Assembly (NCBI RefSeq): GCF_014353015.1
Contig: NZ_CP060704.1
Span: 2,691,001 to 2,755,000, forward strand
DNA from: Chitinimonas koreensis
GTDB lineage: Bacteria; Pseudomonadota; Gammaproteobacteria; Burkholderiales; Chitinimonadaceae
Direction: 5' to 3'
Length of the DNA stretch: 64,000 nucleotides
Shown here: piece after piece, positions 13,501 to 20,333 of the stretch
Numbering within the stretch: position 1 is the stretch's first letter
Layout: every line of letters starts with the position of its first letter
The notes under the pieces: generated by a model
Seen by the model: the letters and a program-made list of their open reading frames with translations, nothing else
Told to the model about the DNA's origin: nothing
Database searches by the model: none
Translations under genes and position numbers: made by a program

Positions 13501-16500
13501 TCGCCGCTCAGGTCGCCGACCAGATACTTGCCGTCGGTCCGCAGCGGGCCGAGGTCGCTGATCACGCCCGAGCCCAGTTCGATCCAGCTGGAGCTCCAGA
13601 CCGTCAGCCCCTGCCGGCTGCCGTCGTTCCACATCTCCAGCATCCAGTCCTGGCCGCCGCTGCCGAGCCTGGCCGACAGGTACTGACGCGGACCGTAGGT
13701 CCCTACGAATCCGAAGCCGCTGCTGTAGTAACCCGCCGCGCCGTCCCAGGCCCGGTTCTGGTAGCGGTATTCGTTGCCGTAGCGGTCGATGCGGACGATG
13801 TCGCGCTTGCCGTTGGCGTCGAGGTCGGCCAGCAGCGCAAAGCTTTCGTTGTTGCGCGGAGCGATGTCGCCGGGCTTGGCCGACTCGGCGAAGCCCGTGC
13901 CGTTCCAGCTCCAGACCCGTACCTGGGTATTGCCGTCGAGCCGGTCGCCCAGCATCGCCAGCTCGGCCGCACCAGTACCCGAGATGTCGCCTGCCAGGTA
14001 TTGCGTGCTCGGCCGCCAAGTGCCCAGCACCGTCGCGGTCGTAGCCGCCAGACCGGCCGGCCCGCGCAGCCAGCCGGTCGCCACCGCCTGGCCCGCGCCG
14101 TCCCGGCCGATCACCACCAGGTCGCTGCGGCCGTCGCCGTCCAGGTCGGTCACCAGGTAGCGCTGGTCGGCGCGCCAGGCGCCCAGCACCGTCTCGGCCG
14201 CCACCGTGTAGCCGGCCTCGCCGGCCTGCCATTGCCGCGCCAGCGCGCTGCCGTCGGCCTGGTGGGCGATCTCCAGCAGGTCACGGCGGCCGTCGCCGTC
14301 GAAGTCCGCTTCCAGGAAGCGACTGTCCTTGCGCCATTGCGGCGACTGCACGAACTGCCGGCCATCGCCGTACCAGGCGGCGATCCGCGACACGTTGGAC
14401 TCGTCCACCCAGGCCGCCACCAGATCGGCGCGGCCGTCACCGTTGCCGTCCAGCCACTGGTATTGCGCCGCTGCGTTCCAGTCGCCCAACTCGGTCTCGC
14501 CCAGAGCTTCGAACTTCATCGCGACCGCGTTGAAGCGCCAGGTGCTCAGCACGGCCCGGCCGTCCTCGCGCCGCCACAACTGGCCCAGCTCGTCGATGTC
14601 GTCGCCGTCCATGTCGCCGACCAGGTATTTGCCGTCGGTCCGCAGCGGGCCAAGGTCGCTGATCACGCCCGAGCCCAGTTCGATCCAGCTGGAGCTCCAG
14701 ACCGTCAGCCCCTGCCGGCTGCCGTCGTTCCACATCTCCAGCATCCAGTCCTGGCCGCCGCTGCCGAGCCTGGCCGACAGGTACTGACGCGGACCGTAGG
14801 TCCCTACGAATCCGAAGCTGCTGCTGTAGTAGCCCGCCGCGCCGTCCCAGGCCCGGTTCTGGTAGCGGTATTCGTTGCCGTAGCGGTCGATGCGGACGAT
14901 GTCGCGCTTGCCGTTGGCGTCGAGGTCGGCCAGCAGCGCAAAGCTTTCGTTGTTGCGCGGAGCGATGTCGCCGGGCTTGGCCGACTCGGCGAAGCCCGTG
15001 CCGTTCCAGCTCCAGACCCGTACCTGGGTATTGCCGTCGAGCCGGTCGCCCAGCATCGCCAGCTCGGCCGCACCAGTACCCGAGATGTCGCCTGCCAGGT
15101 ATTGCGTGCTCGGCCGCCAAGTGCCCAGCACCGTCGCGGTCGTAGCCGCCAGACCGGCCGGCCCGCGCAGCCAGCCGGTCGCCACCGCCTGGCCCGCGCC
15201 GTCCCGGCCGATCACCACCAGGTCGCTGCGGCCGTCGCCGTCCAGGTCGGTCACCAGGTAGCGCTGGTCGGCGCGCCAGGCGCCCAGCACCGTCTCGGCC
15301 GCCACCGTGTAGCCGGCCTCGCCGGCCTGCCATTGCCGCGCCAGCGCGCTGCCGTCGGCCTGGTGGGCGATCTCCAGCAGGTCACGGCGGCCGTCGCCGT
15401 CGAAGTCCGCTTCCAGGAAGCGACTGTCCTTGCGCCATTGCGGCGACTGCACGAACTGCCGGCCATCGCCGTACCAGGCGGCGATCCGCGACACGTTGGA
15501 CTCGTCCACCCAGGCCGCCACCAGATCGGCGCGGCCGTCACCGTTGCCGTCCAGCCACTGGTATTGCGCCGCTGCGTTCCAGTCGCCCAACTCGGTCTCG
15601 CCCAGAGCTTCGAACTTCATCGCGACCGCGTTGAAGCGCCAGGTGCTCAGCACGGCCCGGCCGTCCTCGCGCCGCCACACCTGGCCCAGCTCGTCGATGT
15701 CGTCGCCGTCCATGTCGCCGACCAGGTATTTGCCGTCGGTCCGCAGCGGGCCAAGGTCGCTGATCACGCCCGAGCCCAGTTCGATCCAGCTGGAGCTCCA
15801 GACCGTCAGCCCCTGCCGGCTGCCGTCGTTCCACATCTCCAGCATCCAGTCCTGGCCGCCGCTGCCGAGCCTGGCCGACAGGTACTGACGCGGACCGTAG
15901 GTCCCTACGAATCCGAAGCTGCTGCTGTAGTAGCCCGCCGCGCCGTCCCAGGCCCGGTTCTGGTAGCGGTATTCGTTGCCGTAGCGGTCGATGCGGACGA
16001 TGTCGCGCTTGCCGTTGGCGTCGAGGTCGGCCAGCAGCGCAAAGCTTTCGTTGTTGCGCGGAGCGATGTCGCCGGGCTTGGCCGACTCGGCAAAACCCGT
16101 GCCGTTCCAGCTCCAGACCCGTACCTGGGTATTGCCGTCGAGCCGGTCCCGCAGTTCGACCAGCTCGGCGCCGCGATCGGCGGCCGTGTCGCCCAGCAGG
16201 TACTGGCTGTCCGCCCGCCAGCCGCCCAGCGTCAGGCCGGCGCCGGCCTCGAAGCGGTCTCCGGTCAGGCGGTAGACGGTCGCGACAGCATTGCCGGCCG
16301 CATCCTTGCGTACCTCGACCAGTTCGCTGCGGCCGTCGCCGTCGGTGTCGCCGGCCAGGTAGCGGCTGTCCGCGCTCCAGTCGCCCAGCACGGTCTCGAC
16401 CCCCAACCGGTAGCCCGTTTGCGATGCCAGCCATTGCCGCGCCACCAGCTTGTCATCCAGCGTGCGGCCGACTTCCAGCAGGTCGTCGCCGCCGCCGTCG

Positions 16501-16817
16501 CCGAAGCGGGCCTTGAGGTACTGCGCATCGGCCGGCCGAACGGCCTGCGGCACCGCGCTCATCGGAGCGGCCAGCGGCGCGGTTTCGATCCCGAGCGCGG
16601 CGAACGAAGCGGTCGGGGCGCGCTCCTCGGCCGACAGGCTCAGCGTCGATCCGCCCACCGGCGGCAGCGAAGCATCGGGCAGCAGGTCGGCCGACAGCAG
16701 CACGCGCGGTTCGAGCGCTTCGAAGCGGATCGCAGGGGTATCCGCGCCGTGCGCCGCGGCGGATTGCGAAATCTGGCTGAAGGAGTTCTGGCTGTCGGTC
16801 GGCTTGTTCATGCTCAT
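4518..16817 (-). CDS. Giant LEPR-XLL, FG-GAP/VCBS and CARDB repeat protein (N-terminal 4099 residues)
   Basis: Very large repetitive protein, presumably exported or surface-exposed. Residues 35-44 read LEPRVLLSAD, the LEPR-XLL motif known from N termini of giant Gram-negative repeat proteins; no Sec signal peptide is visible. Residues about 100-2320 are FG-GAP/VCBS-type units carrying dozens of Asp-rich loops such as DTDGDGRSE, DFDGDGRRD and DLDGDGRSD, which in this fold bind calcium. From about 2370 onward come some fourteen CARDB-like Ig-fold units opening with YADL, PDL or AADL. GAGGT lies only 2 nt before the first ATG but 8 nt before the second (16811), so MNKPTDS may be the real start. 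The frame ends prematurely at 4518 because of an apparent one-base loss and continues at 1-4541. The HlyD-type adaptor upstream is a candidate export partner. Adhesin or matrix function is inference. Confidence 0.85.
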   Translation of the reverse strand: MSMNKPTDSQNSFSQISQSAAAHGADTPAIRFEALEPRVLLSADLLPDASLPPVGGSTLSLSAEERAPTASFAALGIETAPLAAPMSAVPQAVRPADAQYLKARFGDGGGDDLLEVGRTLDDKLVARQWLASQTGYRLGVETVLGDWSADSRYLAGDTDGDGRSELVEVRKDAAGNAVATVYRLTGDRFEAGAGLTLGGWRADSQYLLGDTAADRGAELVELRDRLDGNTQVRVWSWNGTGFAESAKPGDIAPRNNESFALLADLDANGKRDIVRIDRYGNEYRYQNRAWDGAAGYYSSSFGFVGTYGPRQYLSARLGSGGQDWMLEMWNDGSRQGLTVWSSSWIELGSGVISDLGPLRTDGKYLVGDMDGDDIDELGQVWRREDGRAVLSTWRFNAVAMKFEALGETELGDWNAAAQYQWLDGNGDGRADLVAAWVDESNVSRIAAWYGDGRQFVQSPQWRKDSRFLEADFDGDGRRDLLEIAHQADGSALARQWQAGEAGYTVAAETVLGAWRADQRYLVTDLDGDGRSDLVVIGRDGAGQAVATGWLRGPAGLAATTATVLGTWRPSTQYLAGDISGTGAAELAMLGDRLDGNTQVRVWSWNGTGFAESAKPGDIAPRNNESFALLADLDANGKRDIVRIDRYGNEYRYQNRAWDGAAGYYSSSFGFVGTYGPRQYLSARLGSGGQDWMLEMWNDGSRQGLTVWSSSWIELGSGVISDLGPLRTDGKYLVGDMDGDDIDELGQLWRREDGRAVLSTWRFNAVAMKFEALGETELGDWNAAAQYQWLDGNGDGRADLVAAWVDESNVSRIAAWYGDGRQFVQSPQWRKDSRFLEADFDGDGRRDLLEIAHQADGSALARQWQAGEAGYTVAAETVLGAWRADQRYLVTDLDGDGRSDLVVIGRDGAGQAVATGWLRGPAGLAATTATVLGTWRPSTQYLAGDISGTGAAELAMLGDRLDGNTQVRVWSWNGTGFAESAKPGDIAPRNNESFALLADLDANGKRDIVRIDRYGNEYRYQNRAWDGAAGYYSSGFGFVGTYGPRQYLSARLGSGGQDWMLEMWNDGSRQGLTVWSSSWIELGSGVISDLGPLRTDGKYLVGDLSGDGLDDLAQVWRNEAGQAVLSVWRFDPTQRRFVAVADHGLGEWREGDSYHLIDADGDGRLDVVQAGAQASGQTALTVWYNDGRSFTTTPDWRAESVYLETDLDADGRHDLIEIAHRGGQAVARQWMATGTGFQLAQETELGVWRADSRYLAGDLDSDGRDELLEIRRQADGTMAAKRWKAGAAGFEAAGSSSLGKQNATTRYILADTTGDGRADLVLQSWPGNGNTRFSVWQNDGQQFGWKSNTEWGGEYANAQVRIVDLNGDGRQDLVYAARDLGLGGSTAALGMMTGQADGSLTIATNSVGAWSQNVEYLTGNANGDRRQDILRVWTDASGQLQLTLWAGRNSDNAYCDERGTTALGAPKGSDRFFVGDVDGDGRTDLLQLWKNADGQAVVTVWLAGAAASGNGVVYRQGSDSVLGAWRDDAQYVVADHDGDGRSDIAASWLEEDGRRMVGVWLSDGVSFDGQYDGRPNTRFYDADFNGDGRRDLLEISAGEQGRMVAKQWLATAGGYALGAVQELGLWLPTNQYLVGDLDGDGRSDLVEVRRQPDGTVMAYSWKVGAAGFEAVGSTSLGNRIPSARYYLADTTGDGRSDLVMQWWSGNGSTYFSVYQGDGSQFTWKSSVEWGGETPDVQVRILDLNGDGRQDLVLAAAGLANNSSNAAVLGMMTGQANGSLTVTNNTVGAWSQNVEYLTGNANGDRRQDILRVWTDASGQLQLTLWAGRNSDNAYCDERGTTALGAPKGSDRFFAGDVDGDGRTDLLQLWKNTDGQAVVTVWLAGAAASGNGVVYRQGSDSVLGAWRDDAQYVVADHDGDGRSDIAASWLEEDGRRMIGVWFSDGASFDGRIDSRPETRFLDCDFNGDGRRDLLEISAGELGRTVVRQWLAADGGYALGAVQALGPWMPNNQYLVGDLDGDGRDELLEIGRQPDGSTAAIGWKSSENGFAVLGSTSLGKPSPNVRYRLADTTGDGKADLVVEAWGDDGNTYFSVYQGDGRQFAWKSQTGWSGQYGEAQVRILDVNGDGRQDILRISSNVALSYGPDAAMFQFMAGQADGRLSVSYQAAGNWNQSVAYLVGNADGDRRLDVLRVWKDAAGQLQLTLYGGRNSDNAYADDWGTTALGAPKGSDRFFAGDLDGDGGSDLLQLWTNAEGLAVATAWLVGADGRSYAQAGDTVLGAEQPGQQIVLADFGKTGRSDLIRSWQDAAGLVHIEVWRFAGGVAARLASQTAPGGSAPDPRKPALQEIPASLPGGSDSGPYIGSGEILPFPDLEAGNFRIEPAGPWTPGQQLTVRWTTTNIGGRPADPRWSERLEVRNLSTGAVISVATVEVSAEAGDAALQPGASRERVATLAWPDGIDAIGDIQFKLMLDSARELAEFNQLGTGESNNQLTRNVPVGPDLRVAGLRVAPGTATAGEQLAILWDVRNDGAVAVPVGWSDRVVVINRATGEKLVDVVLPYDPAQAGNGPLEAGGSRARAYAFRLPDGLRGTGPLQIVVTADEAASGGVLFEANLSNDAEANNAAAIETTAAAQTYADLRIENLVAPAAGLGTLPVTLSWTVANRGQRDAAGGWDDQIVLSTDAVIGNSDDVVIGTVRREGGLAVGQQYVQSATVVLPWRPAGRYYLGVRTDAGGAVLEPDTRADNAGAAHAIELGDAYADLAVGEVTVPAQALSGENVAVSWTVSNLGNVATDLALWNDRVILSKDRTPSVDDIVLSGSVTHAGVLAPGASYTARATLTLPRDLEGDYYLLVDANTNRGVAEGGQTGNNLGTSTATLRVGLAPVADLVASGVTGPTLLRPGEAATVRYTVSNRGAAAAGGAWRDRIYIDHGAAGLYELANVFATDGLAAGASAERSASFALPSWLAEGDGYRWVVRVDSDDMVYERSGEEDNLAVSAEPVRVSKPDLAIGALQGPSMVRSGDRVRLEWTVENRGNVAPGNWIDRVYLVCGNEMRQLAEVGHAGPLDTGASYAAAAEFDIPLDCDGEYQLVVIADAGQTLDERERDGNRAGKALAVELAPYADLAVSAVTAPERTIADPAPLALSWTVKNQGTGIGKTTGWSDWVILSTDGVLGNGDDRVVGEYRHDGALAAGEQYIRNETIMLPPGTSGRYQLFVVSDARGEVYEHGGEADNAANAGHAVDVMPIAYADLQVEAVTIAGTPASGRSLRIDWSVLNDGIGITNAGSWSDYVWLSRNADGSDKVADLGWAGHIGQLAAGDRYARSLGVTLPEGIEGTFYIHVRTGTQGGLYEFVYGDNNVGHSLAIPVTLSRSPDLVVETITLPQTAQEGVTVELGWEVSNRGEARAEGIWTDTVLLIPSNGGAAVTLGSFSYDRGLEPGLRYQRTEQVRLPAKIEGLYRIKVITNAGGQLYEHGAARNNDELLSDAGIAVSLDARPDLRIDAATVTAEHVTAGTSIGLHYTVTNSGPAVAGGRWKDRVYLSHDGTLGGDDLLVGQYDNGGALAPTESYANEAALVDIPIRYRGEAYLIVVADGGNAVDEYPSESNNARAVKFYVDPVPFADLVTGNVVAPDQAVHGASIEVRYQVSNRGSAATRAESATVSGWTDTIWLARDKRRPGQAGDILLGTVRHDGHLAVGADYLGTAQVTIPDGVLSGNYYLTVWSDAYDTILEDTLASNLNPDDPGQLDNNNYKARPIAILGATPPDLAVTEVGAPAVGEAGGSYSFSYTVQNKGDAFEGQWTDTVYLADDPDLDKAKEVWVLGSYSQARALGQGERYTVAQTVQLAPSLKGRYLVVRTDADRQVKEGVEDNNARSAATQVATRAADLQVAGVVAEPRVDSGEETTVSWTVVNQDAAVWAGSRSWYDAVYFSRDPQFIPNRATLVGMVSHGNAGGLASGASYTASAKVRLPAGIEGTGYFYVITDAEPGEYRAKGEYLNGGSNSYLRDDFYPSSVFEGSNGGNNLGRGTLEVVYREPDLQIDTITVSDPNPGSGQRITVSWTVTNRGTRETRTSGWQDGVYLSRDASLDSGDYALVDSPLGSSASS
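11017..11467 (-). repeat. 451-bp near-identical coding block, copy B (period 1137 bp)
   Basis: Nearly identical to 12154-12604 at an offset of 1137 bp (379 codons) inside the giant gene; flanking sequence is the same domain type but more diverged. This indicates a second, independent repeat expansion with a period different from the 1101-bp one. Confidence 0.8.
12154..12604 (-). repeat. 451-bp near-identical coding block, copy A (period 1137 bp)
   Basis: Partner of the block at 11017-11467. The two encode the same QDILRVWTDASGQLQLTL and DHDGDGRSDIAASWL segments with almost no nucleotide change, which points to recent duplication or gene conversion. Confidence 0.8.
13541..14641 (-). repeat. 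1101-bp coding tandem repeat, copy 3 (gene order)
   Basis: This unit of the giant gene recurs with an exact 1101-bp offset at 14642, giving 367-residue protein repeats that differ at only a handful of bases (for example gccgagg against gccaagg at the first bases, and GFGFVG against SFGFVG in protein). Being a multiple of three, copy-number change keeps the reading frame. Confidence 0.9.
14642..15742 (-). repeat. 1101-bp coding tandem repeat, copy 2 (gene order)
   Basis: Middle copy of the 1101-bp repeat, almost identical to the copies on both sides. Such long, nearly perfect repeats are prone to recombination and to collapse in short-read assemblies, so the true copy number may differ from what is shown. 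Confidence 0.9.
15743..16149 (-). repeat. 1101-bp coding tandem repeat, partial copy 1
   Basis: About 407 bp of the same repeat, matching the other two copies until about 16149, where the sequence changes abruptly into a related but diverged FG-GAP unit. Confidence 0.85.
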
Positions 16818-16930
16818 GCACCTCGTAATGGTTCCGACGGGCTAGCCGCCGATAGGGCTATATGAATGGATTCGAAGGACTGGATAAGCCGCGTCGATCG
16901 GCACGCGGCGTAGGAAACGGAGAAACGGGA

Positions 16931-17784
16931 TCAAGCCGGAGGTCGGCTGCGTGGCGGCGGAGCGCCGTCGAGGCCGGCGAAGCTGGCGCGGCATTTGACG
17001 CCGGACGGGATGTCGAGCCGCGGATTGGGCATGTCGAGGAAGACCACGAAGGTGCCGCTGGCCGCATCGATGATGCGGTCGACCATGCGGACCTTGGCCG
17101 CGTAGCTGCCGCGGCCCTGCAGCTCGGGCACCACGCTGGCGGCCATGCCGACCGCGGGCTTGCCGAAGGCGGACATCGGCAGGATCACGCGGATGCGCAG
17201 CGGATCGAGCTGGGCGAGCTTGAGGATGGCGCGCTTGCCGGCGCCGGGCTCGACCACCTCGCCCGGATAGGCCAGCTGGTCGACCACCACGCCGTCGAAG
17301 GGGCTGCGGATGCTGCGCAGATTGAGCAGGCCGCTCTGCTGGCGGTATTCGAGCCGGGCCGCCTCGCGGTTCTCGCGCGCGACCTGCAGCTCGGCCTGGG
17401 CCTGCTTGTATTCGGCCTCGGCGTCGTCGCGATCCTGGGCGGACAGCAGCTTGTCGGCCGCCATGTCGCGGCGGCGGTTGAACTTGCGGCCGGAGAATTC
17501 GATCTTGGCCTCGGCCAGGCGGCTGGGCCCGACCTGCTCGGACTTGTAGCGCGCCAGCTCGGCCGAGGCCTGCTCGGCGGTCGATTCGAGCGCGGCCAGC
17601 AACTGGCCGCGGGCGACCTTGTCGCCGCGCCGCACGGTCACGCGTTCGAGCAGCCCGGTCACCGGGCTGGACAATTCGACCATCTGCGCCGGCTCGATCA
17701 GGCAATCGAAGCCGGCCGCGGCCACGGACTGCCCCCCATCATGGCCGCCAGCAAGCCGGCGAGCCTCCCCTTTGCCATCCGCAT
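16931..17784 (-). CDS. HlyD/RND-type periplasmic adaptor (membrane fusion protein), frameshifted at its signal peptide
   Basis: Adaptor subunit that would bridge an inner-membrane transporter and an outer-membrane channel. The visible open frame starts only at a GTG (17725) and has no export signal. One base appears to be missing in the C6 run at 17732-17737; restoring it joins the frame to ATG 17784 and gives MRMAKGRLAGLLAAMM..., a good signal peptide ending near SVAAA, total about 284 residues. The mature part has two lipoyl-like halves (SSPVTGLLERVTVRRGDKV and SPFDGVVVDQLAYPGE) separated by a coiled-coil hairpin rich in Ala, Glu and Arg, then a beta-barrel domain. No transporter or TolC gene adjoins it; the giant repeat gene lies 113 bp downstream on the same strand, so a role in its export is possible but unproven. 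The protein is short for the HlyD family. Confidence 0.8.
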
Positions 17785-18085
17785 CTTCACGTCAATCTAT
17801 GAAATGGATGGGAGCGCCGACCGTCGCCTGCAAGGGCACGCCAGGCGCGGTCTACGCCGCGTCCCGGTGCCCTGCCTCCACTCGGCCGATCGGTCGAGCG
17901 CTCCCTATGTTCGTTGTCGCCGGCATGGGCGCCGTGGCTGGCCCATGCCTGTGCACGAAATTATATAAGGCGCGGAATCTAGCACATGATGATGAAAAAC
18001 AAGGAATTCTTCTCCGACCCATCGCCTCGCTTCCATCTTGGGCGAGCGCTTGCGGAACGTACCCGCCCAAACCTCCGCGTCAGTT
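17785..18085. other. Intergenic region between the ABC exporter and HlyD genes
   Basis: No convincing gene in about 300 bp. Both flanking genes run leftward. It holds a minus-strand TATAAT box and a short inverted repeat (CATGGGC near 17923, GCCCATG near 17941) downstream of it, which would lie in the leader of the adaptor transcript. Confidence 0.5.
17960..17965 (-). promoter_or_regulatory. Candidate -10 box for the HlyD adaptor gene
   Basis: A perfect TATAAT reads on the minus strand in an AT-rich patch (ttatataa) that stands out from the GC-rich surroundings. No good -35 hexamer is seen at 16-18 bp upstream, so the promoter is tentative. Confidence 0.35.
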
Positions 18086-19902
18086 TCAGGCCGCCTCCGC
18101 CTCCCGCGCCGCCTCGCTCTGCTGCAAGGCCCACATCCGCGCGTAATGGCCGCCCTGCGCCAGCAGCGCGCGATGGCTGCCGCGCTCGATCACCCTGCCC
18201 TGCTCCATCACCAGGATCTCGTCGGCGTCGACCACCGTCGACAGCCGGTGGGCGATGATCAGCGTGGTGCGGTCGGCGGCGATGCCGGATAGCTCGGCCT
18301 GGATCGCTTTCTCGGTCTTGGAATCGAGCGCCGAGGTGGCTTCGTCGAAGATCAGGATCGGCGGGTTCTTCAGGATGGTGCGGGCGATCGCCACGCGCTG
18401 CTTCTCGCCCCCGACAGCTTGAGGCCGCGCTCGCCGACCTGGGTGTCCCAGCCGTCCGGCAGGCGCTCGATGAAGTCGAGGATATGGGCCGAGCGCGCCG
18501 CCTCGACGATCTCCCCGCGGCTCGCCTCGGGCCGGCCGTAGGCGATGTTGTAGTAGATGCTGTCGTTGAACAGCACGGTGTCCTGCGGAACGATGCCGAT
18601 ATGGGCGCGCAGGCTGGCCTGGCTCAGCTCGCGCAGGTCGTGGCCGTTCACGCTGATGCGGCCGCCGCCGACATCGTAGAAGCGGAACAGTAGCCGCGAC
18701 AGCGTGCTCTTGCCGGCGCCCGAATGGCCGACCACCGCGACCGTGCGGCCGGCCGGGATGGTGAAGTCGACGCCGTCGAGGATGCGCCGCTTGGCGTCGT
18801 AGCCGAACTCGACGTGCTCGAAGCGCACCGTCGCGGCGCGGGTGTCCAGCGTGCGCGCGTCCGGCGCGTCCTGCACCTCGGCATGCTCGTGCAGGAGGCC
18901 GAACATGCGTTCCATGTCGGTCAGCGCCTGCTTGATCTCGCGGTAGGCCATGCCGAGGAAGTTCAGCGGCGCGTAGAGCTGGATCAGGAAGGCATTGACC
19001 GCCACCAGGTCGCCCAGCGTCATGCTGCCGCGCACCACGCCGTCCGCCGCCAGCCAGACCAGCAGCGTGACGCCGACCGCGATGATCGCGCTCTGGCCGC
19101 TGTTCAAGAGGCCGATCGAGATCTCGTTGCGCACCGCGGCGTCTTCCCAGCGCCGCATCGCCTCGTCGTAGCGCTGCGCCTCGTAGCGCTCGTTGCCGAA
19201 GTACTTCACGGTCTCGTAGTTGAGCAGCGAATCGACCGCGCGCACGTTGGCCTTGGAATCGAGCTCGTTCATCGCCCGGCGGGTCTTGGTGCGCCAGTCG
19301 GTGACCACCACGGTGAAGGCGACGTAGGCGGCGATGGTGCCGAGCGTGACCACCGCGAAGCGCCAGTCGTATAGCGTGACCAGGATGCCGATCACCAGGC
19401 CGATCTCGAGGATGGTCGGCAGGATGTTGAACAGCATGAAGGTCAGCAGCGAGCCGATGCCGCGCGTGCCGCGCTCGACGTCGCGCGTCACCCCGCCGGT
19501 CTGGCGGTCGAGATGGAAGCGCAGGCTGAGCCGGTGCAGGTGCTCGAAGGTCTCGAGCGCGACGCGGCGCATGGCGCCCTGCGCCACCTTGGCGAAGATC
19601 GCGTCGCGCAGCTCGCCGAACGCCGTGCTGGACAGCCGCAGCAGGCCGTAGCCGACGATCATCCCGACCGGCACCGCCAGCAGCGCCTGGCCGCTGCCCG
19701 CCAGCGCATCGACCACGTGCTTGAGCAAGAGCGGCACCGAGACGTTGGCCAGCTTGGCCAGCGCGAGGCAGGCCAGCGCGGCCAGCACCCGGCCCTTGTA
19801 GCGCCACAGGTAGGGGAACAGCGTACGCAGGGTCTGCCAGTCGCCGCGCGGCTTGCGGGCGGCGGAAACCGGCGCGGCGGCCGGTGAGGAAGCGTGGGAC
19901 AT
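18086..19902 (-). CDS. ABC exporter, fused permease-ATPase of the Atm1/HMT1 (ABCB7-like) type, with a 1-base frameshift
   Basis: Half-size ABC exporter of about 605 residues after repair. The N-terminal half is a six-helix transmembrane domain (start [19 protein letters not shown]). It carries the ETVKYFGNE motif typical of the Atm1/HMT1 subfamily, which moves glutathione-linked sulfur or metal species. The ATPase domain shows Walker [10 protein letters not shown] (about residue 390), Q-loop VPQDTVLFN, Walker B ILIFDEAT and H-loop IIAHRLST. The signature motif is split: one frame ends LKLSGA and the other resumes [10 protein letters not shown], because one G is missing from the G run at 18408-18412; the repaired motif is LSGGEKQR. 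The loss sits in a homopolymer and everything after it is intact, so an assembly indel is more likely than a dead gene. Substrate is inferred from family only. Confidence 0.87.
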
Positions 19903-19933
19903 GGTCGGGAGCGGCCGGGAGCGGGGATCCCGC

Positions 19934-19939
19934 TATGAT
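19934..19939 (+). promoter_or_regulatory. Candidate -10 box upstream of the 37-residue peptide gene
   Basis: TATGAT lies 39 bp before the small ORF at 19978, in the divergent gap after the ABC exporter start. The -35 region is not recognisable, so confidence is low. Confidence 0.3.
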
Positions 19940-19977
19940 GGCGGCTCTCAGCCCAATATCAAGGCCACGGAACGAAT

Positions 19978-20091
19978 ATGGAATGGTTGCTGCTCGAGGC
20001 CGGCATCGCCGGCCTGATCCTGGTGTTCATCGTCTGGTGGACCCTGCCGCGCAAGAAGCGCGACGACGAGAAGCGCGACGACAAGGAGTAG
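19978..20091 (+). CDS. Small single-pass membrane peptide (37 residues)
   Basis: ATG at 19978 to TAG at 20089-20091. The peptide begins [15 protein letters not shown], forms one hydrophobic helix of about 20 residues ending VWWTLP, and has a highly charged cytoplasmic-type tail ([13 protein letters not shown]). A hydrophobic helix followed by a positive cluster is what a real small membrane protein looks like, and random GC-rich frames rarely give it. GGAA precedes the ATG as a weak Shine-Dalgarno. It lies divergently from the ABC exporter and upstream of the glutamate dehydrogenase promoter. I do not recognise a family; function unknown. Confidence 0.55.
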   Translation: MEWLLLEAGIAGLILVFIVWWTLPRKKRDDEKRDDKE

Positions 20092-20203
20092 GCGCGGTCG
20101 CCGCCCCGATTCCCGGCGGCACCAAGGCGCGGCAGGCTGGTCGAATCGCCCGCGTTGCCGCATGCCGGACCGCGGCTATAACAAAGTGTCGCATCCCCCA
20201 ATA

Positions 20204-20231
20204 TTGGTAGCGCGCGCCGGAGCGCTACAAT
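20204..20231 (+). promoter_or_regulatory. Sigma70-type promoter of the NAD-glutamate dehydrogenase gene
   Basis: TTGGTA (20204-20209) and TACAAT (20226-20231) are separated by 16 bp, giving a start near 20238 and a leader of about 95 nt. The coding sequence has a good Shine-Dalgarno AGGAG ten nucleotides before ATG 20334. Confidence 0.55.
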
Positions 20232-20333
20232 GCGCCCGCTTTCGTCGTACCCGGACGTGGAGCCCGGGTCGACCGCCACCTGCCGGACCGCCTTATCAAG
20301 GCGGCCGCAGCCGACTCCAGGAGACAACCCAAG

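Noticed and set aside
10900..16150. Repeats in the giant gene as a mobile element or rearranged duplicate genes
   Set aside because: The units are in-frame protein repeats of the same fold, with no terminal inverted repeats, target duplications or transposase.
8361..16865. Plus-strand open frame of 2834 codons opposite the FG-GAP region
   Set aside because: Same effect, amplified by the DNA repeats; the protein has no recognisable fold and mirrors the repeat period of the real gene.
16931..17725. GTG at 17725 as the true start of the HlyD adaptor
   Set aside because: It would leave a periplasmic protein without a signal peptide, while a clear signal peptide lies one base out of frame just upstream.
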